NCBI GenBank assembly: GCA_013426805.1
Contig: JACDZG010000005.1
Coordinates: forward strand, 1 to 64,000
Length of the DNA: 64,000 nucleotides
Origin: Chromatiaceae bacterium
Lineage (GTDB): Bacteria > Pseudomonadota > Gammaproteobacteria > Chromatiales > Chromatiaceae
Reading direction: 5' to 3'
In this document: one piece after another, positions 21,425 to 31,400 of the stretch
Numbering within the stretch: position 1 is the stretch's first letter
Layout of the letters: every line of letters starts with the position of its first letter
Translations under genes and position numbers: made by a program
Notes under the pieces: model-generated
Database searches by the model: none
What the model saw: the letters and a program-made list of their open reading frames with translations, nothing else
What the model was told of the DNA's origin: nothing

Positions 21425-22401
21425 GACGCGCCTGGTACGCCGCGTTCCCTGGAGCGTTCGTAATCGGCGAGTTCCATGCGTCGGACCCGCTCCAGCGTCA
21501 TTTCCAGCAGTTGCCGATTGAACCCGATGAGGTCGGCAACCAGACCGATCAGGTAGGCGATGAAACCCATCATCAGAAGTACCGCACCAAGCACCAGCGA
21601 CTGAATATGCCCACCGCCGCTGCCGATCGCATAATAATAAAGAAACCGCAGAATCGGAAACAGGCCAACTGCGGTCAGGGCGGTTCCGATGAAGAAAAAC
21701 ACCCGCAATGGCTGATACATCGCGTACATCCGCACCATGGTCCCCAGCGAATTTTGAAGGAAACCGGGGATACTCTTGAACAGTCGCGAGTCGCGGGTCT
21801 TGGGGTTGGTGCGGACAGCGACCGAAGTGACTGCCAGTTGACGTTTGCCGGCCTGGATGACGGTTTCGATCGTATAACTGAACGAGGACACGATATTCAG
21901 TCGGATCGCCGCCTCGCGGGAGAAAGCGCGAAACCCGCTGACGGTATCGGGGACCCAAATGCCTGCGAGTTTCCGCACCACGCCGCTGCCGAACCATTGA
22001 AGAAACTTCTTGGCGGGGGAAAAGTGCGCGATCTTGTCGGTCTCGCGGTCGCCGATCACGATATCCGCCTCGCCATCGAGGATCGGCCGCACCAGTTTCG
22101 GGATGTCCCGGCCATCGTACTGATGATCGCCGTCGGTATTGACGATGATGTCGGCGCCAAGCTGCAGACAGGCCTCCAGACCGTTGCGAAAGCTGCGGGC
22201 AAGCCCCTGATTGTGCTTGTTGCGCACGATGTGGTGGACGCCGAGCGCCCGCGCGACCTCGATCGTCCGGTCGGAGCTGCCGTCGTCGATGACGAGGATT
22301 TCGATGCGAACGATTCCGGGAATCGCACGCGGGATCGACCCGATGGTTTCCGGGAGGGTCTGCTCCTCGTTGTAGCAGGGGATCTGCACGATCAGCTTCA
22401 C
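21421..22401 (-). CDS. Polyprenyl-phosphate glycosyltransferase (GT2, DPM1/GtrB-like) with C-terminal membrane helices
   Basis: 326 residues. I chose the GTG at 22401 because GGGAG lies 8 nt upstream and the protein then opens with the family-typical KLIVQIPCYNEEQTLPET; the 45 extra residues of the longer frame look unstructured. Motifs: ILVIDDGSSDRT, GLARSFRNGLEAC and the catalytic VNTDGDHQYDG (DxD). Two C-terminal transmembrane helices (about 225-280) match enzymes that load a sugar on undecaprenyl phosphate. Such a product could feed the GT39-type transferases seen elsewhere in the window (inference). Confidence 0.85.
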   Translation of the reverse strand: MKLIVQIPCYNEEQTLPETIGSIPRAIPGIVRIEILVIDDGSSDRTIEVARALGVHHIVRNKHNQGLARSFRNGLEACLQLGADIIVNTDGDHQYDGRDIPKLVRPILDGEADIVIGDRETDKIAHFSPAKKFLQWFGSGVVRKLAGIWVPDTVSGFRAFSREAAIRLNIVSSFSYTIETVIQAGKRQLAVTSVAVRTNPKTRDSRLFKSIPGFLQNSLGTMVRMYAMYQPLRVFFFIGTALTAVGLFPILRFLYYYAIGSGGGHIQSLVLGAVLLMMGFIAYLIGLVADLIGFNRQLLEMTLERVRRMELADYERSRERGVPGAS

Positions 22402-22692
22402 AGGGTCGCTCCCGCGGCACAGGGTCAGCAGACGCCAGAGTATACAGCATCGCATCGGCCTGCCTTGGCGGTTGATGGGGGTTGCGCCCCGGGATTGACA
22501 CTCCGGGCGCGGGCGCGAGGACCGGCGCACCTGCACCCGACGCGAGCGGACCCAAGTACGCCAGGCCAGGCCGGGACGGCCGACCTACGCGGTCGACCCG
22601 ATCATTTCATGCCATTGCCTCTCTAACCATGGGCAACGGCCCCCATACCGGCGACAATAGACGGCTGTTCCGCAACTGCCTGGTCCAACACC

Positions 22693-25600
22693 ATGCCACG
22701 CCCCCTGAGTCGTGACGACATCCGCCACGCGATCGACCTGAGTTCCTTCAACCGGGGCCTCGCCTACTATCAGCAAGGAATGGTGATCGAACTGGAGGAG
22801 GAGCGGCGGGATGACTCCGGGGTCAGCCTGCGGGCACGGGTCCGCGGCAGCGCCGGCCGTATCTACCGGCAGTCCATTTTTATCCCGGCGGATCCCGCCA
22901 AGCGCGACATCACCGGCTCCTGCGGCTGCCCGATCGGCTACAACTGTAAGCATGTGGCGGCGGCCTGTCTGGCCTTCGAGGAACGGGAGCGTCAATCCCA
23001 GCCGAGCGACGGCTCGGCCGGCACCGAGTTCGTGAAACGCTGGCTGAACCGCGTGGTGCTGGCCGGCCAGGATAAAGCAGCCGATCCGGCGGGGGAGCGG
23101 CTGGTCTACGTGCTTCAGCAGAATCCGGCCGACGTCCACGCCGCCGCGGCGGAGCTGCGGGTCGCCAAGCCCCTACTGCGTGGCACCGGGCTCTCCAAGG
23201 GGCGACAGGTCAATCCGTTCAATCTGCTGCACGGCTACTCCACGCCCACCTATCTGCTCAGCGCGGACCATGACATTCTGGGTATTCTGCGCGCTCTCGC
23301 TGCCGGTCAATGGGTTACCAGCGTATCGCTCATCGGCCAGACCGGCTCGTTGGCGCTGTTGCGCATGATCGGGACTGGGCGCTGCTACTGGCAGGGGATC
23401 GAGGCGGCGCCCCTGAGCCTGGGTGAGACGCGCTCCCTGGACCTGAGCTGGCGGGAAAACACGGACGGATCACTCGACTTGAAAGTCAAGGTAACCCCGC
23501 CGGCCCGCCTGTTGCTGGTCGATCCCCCCATGTACCTGGACCCCGCGAAGCAACTGGCCGGGCCGCTGGACACCCAGGGGTTACGCATGGCCCAAGTGCG
23601 CGAGATCCTGGCCGCGCCGCGGCTGCGCGCCCACGAGGCCGAAACGCTGTCACGGACGCTGGTGCTGGAATTCCCTCAGTTACCGCTGCCGGTCCCGCGT
23701 CCGGTGCCGGTCAAGGAGGTCACCGGTGCCGCCGTCGTTCCCTGGCTGACGCTGCGCTGCGAATCCTTGTCCGGAATCGATACCCATCTACTGAGTCTGG
23801 ATTTTGACTATGACGGGTACCAGGTCCCTGGTCTTCCCGCGCTGCCGTACACCGTTCTGCCTGACGGCTCCGGGACTGTCCGCATCCACCGTGACCTGGT
23901 GGCTGAACAGCGGGCCTTGGATACCCTTGCGGCGCACGGGTTCATCCCGCTCGCCCTCGCCGGCACCGCCGCGGGCAGCCACCGGGTCGTCCCGGCGACC
24001 GCCAATCCGCTGGAACGGGCAGGGCGCTGGTCGGCCCTTCTGCGCGACGGCATTCCAGCGCTGGAAGCGGCCGGCTGGCGGGTGGAACGCGAGGACGCAT
24101 TCCGGCTGCAATTCGAGTCCGCGGAGTGGGACCTGGAACTCGAAGACCCGGTGCAAGAGGGTGGCAACGACTGGTTCGGGCTGCGCTTCGACCTCGATCT
24201 TGGCGGGCGCCGCCTGCCCCTGCTGCCTATCATCGCGCCCTTGTTGGAGCTGGGGATGGGCAGTGAAGTGCCCGCCATCATCACCCTGCCGCTCGACCCG
24301 ACGGGTACCGACCCGGACGCCGCGCACCGCTATATCGATCTGCCGGGAGCGCGGCTCTTGCCGTTCATCGAGATCCTGCGCGATCTGTTCGACCGGGCCG
24401 CCCCCGGTGCGGATGGACGGCTGCGGGTATCGCGCTTCGACGCCGCTGCCCTGGCCGATCTCGAGGCCCAGGGTTATGCGATCCGCGGGGCCGGGCGGCT
24501 GCGTGAACTGGCGCGGCGACTGACGGCATTCGCCGGGATCGAACCGGTTGAACCCCCGGCCGGGCTCACGGTCGAGTTGCGCGGATATCAACGACGCGGG
24601 CTCGATTGGCTCCAGTTCCTGCGCGCCTGGGATCTGGCCGGTATCCTGGCCGACGACATGGGTCTCGGTAAGACCGTCCAGGCCCTCGCCCACCTGCTGC
24701 TGGAGAAGGAGTCCGGACGACTGGCGCGCCCCGCCCTGGTGGTGGCCCCCACCAGTCTCATGGGCAACTGGCGGCGCGAGGCGGCGCGTTTTACCCCGGG
24801 GCTGCGCACGCTGGTCCTGCACGGGGCCGACCGTCACGTCCATTTCGACGCCATTCCGGACCACGATCTGATCCTGACCACCTACCCGTTGTTGTCCCGT
24901 GACCAGGAGCGGCTCCAGGAGCAGTCATTCCATTCACTGATTCTGGACGAGGCCCAGACGGTCAAGAACCCCAAGTCGCAGGCCGCGGCCGTGGTCCGGG
25001 CCCTCAACGCCGATCACCGGTTGTGCCTCACCGGCACCCCGATGGAAAACCATTTGGGCGAACTCTGGACTCAATTCGATTTTCTCATGCCCGGGTTCCT
25101 CGGTGATCAGGCCAATTTCAAGCGCCATTGGCGCACGCCGATCGAGCAGCATCGGGATCGGGACCGCCAGGACCGCCTCGCGCGCCGGGTCGCGCCCTTC
25201 ATGTTGCGCCGGCGTAAGCAGGACGTGGCGGCCGAGTTGCCGCCCAAGACCGAGATCATCAAGAGTGTGACCCTGGGCGAAGCGCAGGCCGCACTCTATG
25301 AGAGCATCCGGCTGTCGATGGAAAAACGGGTGCGCGACGCCATCGCCGCCCAAGGCCTGGCGCGCAGCCATATCACCATTCTCGATGCCTTGCTGAAACT
25401 GCGTCAGACCTGCTGTGACCCGCGCCTGCTCAAGCTCCCGGCCGCCGCCCGGGTCAAGGAGTCGGCCAAGCTGGAACTGCTGATGGATCTGGTACCGGAG
25501 CAACTGGATGAGGGCCGGCGCATCCTGCTGTTTTCCCAGTTCACGTCCATGCTCGCACTGATCGAGGCCGAACTGGATCAACGCGGCATCCCTAGCGCCA

Positions 25601-25983
25601 AGCTCACCGGTCAGACCCGCAAGCGCGACGAGGCCATCGACACCTTCCGTTCGGGTGAGGCCAACCTGTTTCTCATCAGCCTCAAGGCCGGCGGGGTCGG
25701 CTTGAACCTCACGGAAGCCGATACCGTGATCCTCTACGACCCCTGGTGGAATCCGGCGGTCGAGGCGCAGGCGGCGGACCGCGCCCACCGCATCGGTCAG
25801 GACAAGCCGGTCTTCGTTTACAAGCTGGTGACCGAGCAGACGGTCGAGGAGCGCATCCTGACCATGCAGGAGCGCAAGCGGGTGCTGGCCGCCGGGGTCT
25901 ATCAGGAAAGCGAGGGCGAACCGGAGCCGCGCTTGAGTGGGCAGGACTTGCAGGAACTGTTCGCGCCGTTCGGCGAGCGCTGA
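22693..25983 (+). CDS. SWIM zinc-finger SNF2-family helicase
   Basis: 1096 residues. The N-terminal SWIM finger is clear (CGCPIGYNCKHVAAACLAFEE, CxC...CxH). A long middle region precedes the two RecA-like SNF2 domains: motif I LADDMGLGKTVQ (about residue 653), motif II LDEAQTVKN, motif III LCLTGTPMENH, then LLFSQFTSMLALIE, SLKAGGVGLNLTEAD and DRAHRIGQDKPVFVYKLV. Such proteins are DNA translocases of the bacterial HepA/RapA relatives, proposed to act on RNA polymerase or DNA repair; the exact role is unknown. The gene stands alone, divergent from the glycosyltransferase operon. Confidence 0.92.
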   Translation: MPRPLSRDDIRHAIDLSSFNRGLAYYQQGMVIELEEERRDDSGVSLRARVRGSAGRIYRQSIFIPADPAKRDITGSCGCPIGYNCKHVAAACLAFEERERQSQPSDGSAGTEFVKRWLNRVVLAGQDKAADPAGERLVYVLQQNPADVHAAAAELRVAKPLLRGTGLSKGRQVNPFNLLHGYSTPTYLLSADHDILGILRALAAGQWVTSVSLIGQTGSLALLRMIGTGRCYWQGIEAAPLSLGETRSLDLSWRENTDGSLDLKVKVTPPARLLLVDPPMYLDPAKQLAGPLDTQGLRMAQVREILAAPRLRAHEAETLSRTLVLEFPQLPLPVPRPVPVKEVTGAAVVPWLTLRCESLSGIDTHLLSLDFDYDGYQVPGLPALPYTVLPDGSGTVRIHRDLVAEQRALDTLAAHGFIPLALAGTAAGSHRVVPATANPLERAGRWSALLRDGIPALEAAGWRVEREDAFRLQFESAEWDLELEDPVQEGGNDWFGLRFDLDLGGRRLPLLPIIAPLLELGMGSEVPAIITLPLDPTGTDPDAAHRYIDLPGARLLPFIEILRDLFDRAAPGADGRLRVSRFDAAALADLEAQGYAIRGAGRLRELARRLTAFAGIEPVEPPAGLTVELRGYQRRGLDWLQFLRAWDLAGILADDMGLGKTVQALAHLLLEKESGRLARPALVVAPTSLMGNWRREAARFTPGLRTLVLHGADRHVHFDAIPDHDLILTTYPLLSRDQERLQEQSFHSLILDEAQTVKNPKSQAAAVVRALNADHRLCLTGTPMENHLGELWTQFDFLMPGFLGDQANFKRHWRTPIEQHRDRDRQDRLARRVAPFMLRRRKQDVAAELPPKTEIIKSVTLGEAQAALYESIRLSMEKRVRDAIAAQGLARSHITILDALLKLRQTCCDPRLLKLPAAARVKESAKLELLMDLVPEQLDEGRRILLFSQFTSMLALIEAELDQRGIPSAKLTGQTRKRDEAIDTFRSGEANLFLISLKAGGVGLNLTEADTVILYDPWWNPAVEAQAADRAHRIGQDKPVFVYKLVTEQTVEERILTMQERKRVLAAGVYQESEGEPEPRLSGQDLQELFAPFGER

Positions 25984-26086
25984 GCCGATCGTCGGTCTGG
26001 TGCAGGTCGCGCTCCGGGAACCACCGCCCTGAGTCCGGGTTCCAATGGAGTCGCTTGCCCTCGCCGACCGACTCCAAGGACTCACA

Positions 26087-28771
26087 GTGAACACGATCCC
26101 CGCGGTACCTGCCACAACTCCCCCACGCGTCTGGTATGCCGAAACGCCTGAACGCGTCGCGGCTGATCTACAGGTTGACATCAGCGTCGGCCTGTCCACG
26201 GCCGCCGCCGAAGCCGGACTCGGGGTCCATGGCCCCAACCGCATCAGCGGTCGGCCGCCGCGCCCGGCATGGAAAAAGTTTCTCGACCAGTTCCGCAATG
26301 TGCTGGTCCTGGTGCTGATCGGCGCCGCACTGCTGGCGGGCGTCGTGGGCGATCTCAAAGATGCGATCGTCATTGCCGTCGTGGTGCTGTTGAACGCCAC
26401 CCTGGGGTTTTTTCAGGAACACCGCGCCGAGGCGGCCTTGTCCGCCTTGAAAAAAATGCTGGCTCCCGTTGCCCGGGTGCGGCGCGACGGGCATCCGGCG
26501 GAGATTCCCGCCGAGGCGCTGGTGCCGGGAGACATCCTGCTGCTCGAAGCGGGTGACCGCATCCCGGCCGATGCGCGGGTGCTCCGTGCCCATGCGGCCG
26601 AGGTTGCGGAGGCGGCGCTCACGGGTGAATCACAGGCCGTTGCAAAGACCCCCGCGGCGATTCCCGGTACGCCCCCGCTGGCTGAACAGCACAACATGGT
26701 CTTCATGAACACCGTGGTCACCCGCGGCCGCCTCGAGGCCATCGTCTGCGCCACCGGGATGCGCACCGAAATGGGCAAGCTCGCGAGCTTGCTGGCCGAG
26801 ACCCCCGAGTCGGCCACGCCCTTGCAGGTGCAGTTGGATGCGCTCGGTACCCGGCTGGCCGCCATCGCCGGGCTGGTCGTGTGCTTGATCTTCGCCATTG
26901 GCATCCTGCGCGGCGATGCGCTGATCGACACCGTGCTGACCGCCATTGCCCTGGCCGTGGCGGCGATCCCCGAAGGGTTGCCGGCAGTCGTCACGGTGAC
27001 GCTGGCGCTGGGCATGCACCGCATGGCCAAACGCCATGCCATCGTCAAGAAACTGGCGGCGGTGGAAACCCTTGGCTGTACCACGGTCATCTGCTCGGAC
27101 AAGACCGGGACCCTCACCCTGAACCAGATGACCGCGCGCCGCGCCTGGTTTCACGGTCGTCGCTTTGCCGTCACGGGAGACGGCTACGCGGACCCCGGCG
27201 CCATCATGCCGGAGGATGACGCGCCGCCGCCGGACTGGCTGCCCTTGCTGACCTGCGCGGCACTGTGCACGGATGCCCGGATCCGTGACGGCGAACTGAT
27301 CGGCGACCCGACGGAAGGCGCCCTGTTGGCCTTGGCCGCGCGCGGCGGGGTGGACGCGCCGACCCTGGCCGGGCAGCAGCCGCGGATTGCCGAAATCCCG
27401 TTCGACTCCACGCATAAATTCATGGCGACCTTCCATCATGACGGCGCCCTGGTGCGGATGTGGGTCAAGGGCGCGCCTGATGTCGTGCTGACGCGCGCGC
27501 GTGCTCACTTGACGGCTGCCGGCGAAGTCGCACTCGACACGGCCGCCCGGGAGGACTTCGCCGCGCACAATACGGCCTTCGCGCAGGACGCGCTGCGCGT
27601 GCTCATGCTGGCCGGCCGCACCATCCCGGCGGCGGATTTCGACCCGGCGGGCGAGCTGATGGTCTGGGCCGACGGGCTGACCCTCCTCGGTCTGGTCGGC
27701 ATCATCGATCCGCCGCGTCCGGAGGCGCGCGACGCCATCCGCATCTGCCAACAAGCCGGCGTGGCGGTGAAAATGATCACCGGTGATCACCGGGCGACGG
27801 CAGCCGCCATCGCCCGTGACCTCGGGTTGACGGGCGAGGTCCGCGAAGGCCGCGAAATCGAGGGCCTGACCCAGCCGGCGCTCGCCACCTTGGTGGAAGG
27901 CACCGCGGTATTCGCGCGGGTCTCGCCCGAGCACAAACTGCATATCGTCGAGGCGCTGAAGGCGCGGGGCCATGTCGTCGCGATGACCGGCGACGGCGTG
28001 AATGACGCCCCGGCGCTCAAGACCGCCGACATCGGTGTGGCGATGGGCATCACCGGTACCGAAGTGTCCAAAGAAGCGGCAACACTGGTACTCACCGACG
28101 ACAACTTCGCGACCATCGTGGGCGCCGTCAAGGAGGGGCGCACCATCTACGACAACATCGTCAAGTTCGTGCGGTTCCAGTTGTCCACCAATATCGGGGC
28201 CATCCTGACCGTCGTCGGTGCGCCGCTCTTCGGGATGCCGACCCCCTTTACCGCGATCCAGATTCTCTGGGTGAACATCATCATGGATGGTCCGCCCGCC
28301 ATGACGCTGGGCGTGGAACCGCCGCGACCCGGCATCATGGACGCGCCGCCCCGCCCGGCCGACGGTCCCATCCTGACGCGGGATCGGCTTTGGCGTCTTG
28401 GCCTGTACGGTCTGACGATGGCGGCCGGAACACTCGCCGCCTATGCCTGGGGCGAGCATCACGGCGGTCACGACTACGCGGTCACGCTGGCCTTCACCAC
28501 CTTCGTGTTGTTCCAGTTTTTCAATATTTTCAACGCGCGTGCCGAGCATGAAAGCGCCTTTAACCGGCACTTCCTGAGCAACGGCAAGCTGTGGTCGGCA
28601 CTGTTCTGCGTGGTTGCTTTGCAGATCCTGGTGGTGCACTGGGGCCCGGCGCAGGCCATTTTCGACACGGTGGATTTGAGCCTCGCCGATTGGGGCCTCG
28701 CGACCCTGGTGGCCGTCGGCGTCTTAGTGCTGGAAGAAGTTCGAAAGCTGTTCAGTCGGTGGGGGCGCTGA
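26087..28771 (+). CDS. P-type cation ATPase, Ca2+-type (PacL/PMR1-like)
   Basis: 894 residues from the GTG at 26087, supported by AAGGA 6 nt upstream; the ATG at 26045 would add 14 residues. Domain order: cation ATPase N-terminal domain, M1-M2, actuator domain (EAALTGESQAV), M3-M4 with the PEGLPAVVTV ion site, the phosphorylation loop DKTGTLTLNQ (Asp about 338), KGAPD nucleotide-binding motif, GDGVNDAPALK hinge, then M5-M10. M6 reads WVNIIMDGPPAMTLG, close to the N..TDG..A pattern of Ca2+ pumps, so calcium (or manganese) export is the best guess. Length is normal for the group. Confidence 0.88.
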   Translation: MNTIPAVPATTPPRVWYAETPERVAADLQVDISVGLSTAAAEAGLGVHGPNRISGRPPRPAWKKFLDQFRNVLVLVLIGAALLAGVVGDLKDAIVIAVVVLLNATLGFFQEHRAEAALSALKKMLAPVARVRRDGHPAEIPAEALVPGDILLLEAGDRIPADARVLRAHAAEVAEAALTGESQAVAKTPAAIPGTPPLAEQHNMVFMNTVVTRGRLEAIVCATGMRTEMGKLASLLAETPESATPLQVQLDALGTRLAAIAGLVVCLIFAIGILRGDALIDTVLTAIALAVAAIPEGLPAVVTVTLALGMHRMAKRHAIVKKLAAVETLGCTTVICSDKTGTLTLNQMTARRAWFHGRRFAVTGDGYADPGAIMPEDDAPPPDWLPLLTCAALCTDARIRDGELIGDPTEGALLALAARGGVDAPTLAGQQPRIAEIPFDSTHKFMATFHHDGALVRMWVKGAPDVVLTRARAHLTAAGEVALDTAAREDFAAHNTAFAQDALRVLMLAGRTIPAADFDPAGELMVWADGLTLLGLVGIIDPPRPEARDAIRICQQAGVAVKMITGDHRATAAAIARDLGLTGEVREGREIEGLTQPALATLVEGTAVFARVSPEHKLHIVEALKARGHVVAMTGDGVNDAPALKTADIGVAMGITGTEVSKEAATLVLTDDNFATIVGAVKEGRTIYDNIVKFVRFQLSTNIGAILTVVGAPLFGMPTPFTAIQILWVNIIMDGPPAMTLGVEPPRPGIMDAPPRPADGPILTRDRLWRLGLYGLTMAAGTLAAYAWGEHHGGHDYAVTLAFTTFVLFQFFNIFNARAEHESAFNRHFLSNGKLWSALFCVVALQILVVHWGPAQAIFDTVDLSLADWGLATLVAVGVLVLEEVRKLFSRWGR

Positions 28772-28832
28772 ACCGTCCGTTTTCCGCCAGTGTCACCTGC
28801 GCCGTGGCCGCGATCGTGCGACCCTGGGGGGA

Positions 28833-29486
28833 TCAGGTCGCCCGGCGTCGGGCACGACCGCCGCGCGACCCAAGCCCGAGCAGGCCGACGGCGAGCAAGA
28901 GCGCAGTGGCCGGGACCGGGACCTGCGCAAACTCGCCGACGTAGAAGTCGTCGAGGGTCGTGAAGCAGTAGGTCACAGCGCATCCGTCGGCGGGTGCCGT
29001 GATGTCTAGCGACGTGATCGCGACGCTGCTGGTGAAGCCGATGAAGCTGGTCAGGGCCGCATTGGTCAAGGCCCAGGTGCTGCCGTCGCTGAACGCGAGT
29101 TCGATGCGGCTAATCAAGGGGTTGTTAAACACGTCCGTTGAGAAGAATAGCCCGCCGAGAGCCGTCACCGGGGCGCCGGTGAAGTCAAGCTGCAGAGTGC
29201 TGTGAGCACTACTCGTCGACAGCGCAATGCTGCCGCCGATCACGGGCACGACGTAAAGTGTACCTCCGGTGGCGCTTGCTGTGTATGAATACCCGTTGGT
29301 AGACCCGAAGGCGAGGCTTGCGGGAGTCGTATTGGGAACCAGCGATTGGAAGTTCTCGAGGTAATAATCGGCCTTGATCGCGGCGAGGAAGCGCGCGCTA
29401 TCGGTGTATTCCACCAGCGTTGCGTCGGCGGTGCCGACGAGGCCAAGGCTGGCGGCGAAAAGAAGAGATGGCAGGGGCGCCTTCAT
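28833..29486 (-). CDS. PEP-CTERM-type exported protein (variant VPVPA sorting signal)
   Basis: 217 residues from the ATG at 29486, with a signal peptide (LPSLLFAASLGLVGTADA). The beta-rich body has no recognised enzyme motif. The C-terminus carries the tripartite PEP-CTERM sorting layout: VPVPATALLLAVGLLGLG followed by an Arg-rich tail. The motif is VPVPA instead of the canonical VPEP, as in some gammaproteobacterial sets. These proteins are sorted by an exosortase and linked to extracellular polysaccharide. No exosortase gene lies in this window. The frame remains open upstream to 30188, but that part is a shadow. Confidence 0.75.
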   Translation of the reverse strand: MKAPLPSLLFAASLGLVGTADATLVEYTDSARFLAAIKADYYLENFQSLVPNTTPASLAFGSTNGYSYTASATGGTLYVVPVIGGSIALSTSSAHSTLQLDFTGAPVTALGGLFFSTDVFNNPLISRIELAFSDGSTWALTNAALTSFIGFTSSVAITSLDITAPADGCAVTYCFTTLDDFYVGEFAQVPVPATALLLAVGLLGLGSRGGRARRRAT

Positions 29487-29733
29487 CGTAAGGTTCTCCG
29501 AAGCAGGGACTGGTTCGCGGGCAGCCAGGCCGCGTCGGATAGCGGCAACAATATTAACGCAAACATCGGGCCATGACTGGCCGGTGCCCGTCAACCTCCT
29601 GCTGCGCCACAGTTTCGACGTGCGATCGTCGCGGCCGCACCGCGTCCCCAGCTGGCGCCACGCGTTCCGACTGTAAAAATAGCTGACACCGGTGTCGGGC
29701 CTCGGCCGGGGTGGCACGCGGGCCGCCGCCATG

Positions 29734-29772
29734 GCGGTCACGCTGGCCTTCCCCACCGTCGTGCTATTCCAG
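29734..29772 (+). pseudogene. 39-bp remnant resembling the end of the P-type ATPase gene
   Basis: 35 of 39 bases match 28478-28516, in the same reading frame sense (AVTLAFxTxVLFQ), near the C-terminal membrane region of the P-type ATPase gene. Matching does not extend convincingly on either side. It overlaps the 3' end of the GT39 gene by 9 bp. Probably a scrap of a former ATPase paralogue or of a local duplication. Confidence 0.45.
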
Positions 29773-31320
29773 TCGATAGTGATGCAGGAACCAGGTATGC
29801 AGCGGGCGCGCGCACGGGGGCGCGGCGGTCTCGACCAGGCGCTGATCGGCGCAGTCGAAGAAGGTGCGTGGGGCGTCGCTGGTGAAGCCCCCGACCGTCG
29901 GCGGCTGCGGGCGTTGGGTAATGATCCAGAAGGGCTCACGCTGGGCGGTCGGATCGACGCGGGGGGCGATCTGCCCCACCAGGTATTCGGACGGGCGGGT
30001 GAGTCCCGGCCATTGGCCGGCGGCAAGCGCGGGTTGGTAGAAGCGCAGCATGGCCGTGAGCTGGTAACGGTCGGCATAGACCGGCCCGGGCAGCCCTGCG
30101 GCCACGGCCGCCAGCGCCGCAAACCCATGCGTCTCGCGCAGGATGCGGTTCTGACTGTCCGGCAGCGGCAGGGCGGCGGTAGCGGCATGATAGACGTAGA
30201 GGGTCACCACCAGCAGGTTGGCCGCGGCCGCGCCCAGTACCCAAGGGCGCAGACCGCGCAACGGCCGCGCCAGCAGGGCCGGGGCCGCGAGCAGGTACAT
30301 GGCCGGCCAGTTCGCCTCCACCTCGCTGCCGATGGAAACCAGGGCGAAGAACCCGAGCGGAAACCAGGTGGCGGTCAGCAGCAGGGACCTGGCGTGGTTC
30401 CCCGGGATGGGGCCGGGATCGGCGGTCGCGCAGCGGCGGAAGAACCGGGGAGTTGCGGCCAGCAGCGGCAGTGCGATCAACCCCCAGAGGGCAAGTTGTC
30501 CGGCCGTGAACGTACCGAGATTGGCGGCCCGCTCCGCCAGTGTCACCGGCCCCGAGTGGGTGATAGCCGTCGCCGCGGCCCCGTTGGCCGGGGTGAGTGC
30601 ACCGGCATCCAGCGCGAATCCATGGCCGAACTGGAACCGCAAGGCCAGCCAGTCGTGACCGGCGTTCCACCACAGATTGGGGCTGAACACCAGCACGGCG
30701 AGCAGCGCGCCGAGATAGGGCCAGGGCGTGCGCAGGGCGCGCGGGTCGGTGCGCAGGATGGCCCAGAGCAAGATGGGCCCGATCATCATCATGGTGTACT
30801 TGCCGAGCAAACCCAGACCGACGGCGAGGCCGACCGTGAGCCACCGGCGGCGGTCGCCGGCCAAGGCCTGTTCGGCCTCGTGCAGGGCCAGCGCCCAGGC
30901 GAGGACGAGCGCGGAATCCGGCGTCGTGAGGATGCCGCCCGCCAGCGCGGGCAGGTTGGCGAACAGGAGGACCAAGGCGAGCGTGATATCGTCACGACGC
31001 AGCAACCCGCTGTTGACATAGAGCCGGGCCAGCACGATCAGGCTCAAGGTACCGGCCGCCAACCCCCCAAGCCGGGCGGCCAGGGCGGAACCCGGCACGA
31101 ACCAGGTGCCGATCCCCAGCACGGCCACCCCGGGTGGATGATCGAAATAGCCCCAGGCGAGGGTGCGTGCCCAATCGAAGTAGTAGGCCTCGTCCTGGGT
31201 CACCGGCAGCACGGCCGCCGCGCCCAGCCGCCAGGCCGTCATCGCGATGATCAGCCCCAGGACCAGCGGCCAGGGTGACTGGACGGGTTCAGAGCGGCTG
31301 AGTGGGTGCTGTGTGGTCAT
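29764..31320 (-). CDS. GT39/ArnT-like glycosyltransferase
   Basis: 518 residues, polytopic. The first periplasmic loop has the family hallmark VTQDEAYYFDWARTLAWG followed by YFDHPP (Asp43-Glu44 as catalytic acidic pair). Later helices alternate with LLGKYTMM and LWWNAGHDW segments common to PMT_2/ArnT-type dolichyl/undecaprenyl-phosphate-sugar transferases. A C-terminal soluble region of about 100 residues ends the protein. It would glycosylate lipid A, glycan or protein in the periplasm; the acceptor is unknown. Not closely similar to the GT39 protein at 10524. Confidence 0.82.
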   Translation of the reverse strand: MTTQHPLSRSEPVQSPWPLVLGLIIAMTAWRLGAAAVLPVTQDEAYYFDWARTLAWGYFDHPPGVAVLGIGTWFVPGSALAARLGGLAAGTLSLIVLARLYVNSGLLRRDDITLALVLLFANLPALAGGILTTPDSALVLAWALALHEAEQALAGDRRRWLTVGLAVGLGLLGKYTMMMIGPILLWAILRTDPRALRTPWPYLGALLAVLVFSPNLWWNAGHDWLALRFQFGHGFALDAGALTPANGAAATAITHSGPVTLAERAANLGTFTAGQLALWGLIALPLLAATPRFFRRCATADPGPIPGNHARSLLLTATWFPLGFFALVSIGSEVEANWPAMYLLAAPALLARPLRGLRPWVLGAAAANLLVVTLYVYHAATAALPLPDSQNRILRETHGFAALAAVAAGLPGPVYADRYQLTAMLRFYQPALAAGQWPGLTRPSEYLVGQIAPRVDPTAQREPFWIITQRPQPPTVGGFTSDAPRTFFDCADQRLVETAAPPCARPLHTWFLHHYRLE

Positions 31321-31400
31321 CCTGAGGAACGGTTGATTGGTGCGCAGCGGCGCCGACCAACGTTGGTTGGCGGCAGGCCGTTGGACGCGGACAGCTCGCT

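Noticed and set aside
21425-22555. N-terminal extension of the GT4 gene to 794 codons
   Set aside because: The extension is an out-of-frame shadow of the GT2 gene, which has its own start, ribosome site and DxD motif.
26630-28639. 669-codon open frame on the minus strand
   Set aside because: Antisense to the P-type ATPase; His/Gly/Arg/Asp-rich shadow composition.
29692-31278. 528-codon open frame on the plus strand
   Set aside because: Antisense to the GT39 gene; Gln/Gly/Arg-rich, no domain, typical shadow in high-GC DNA.
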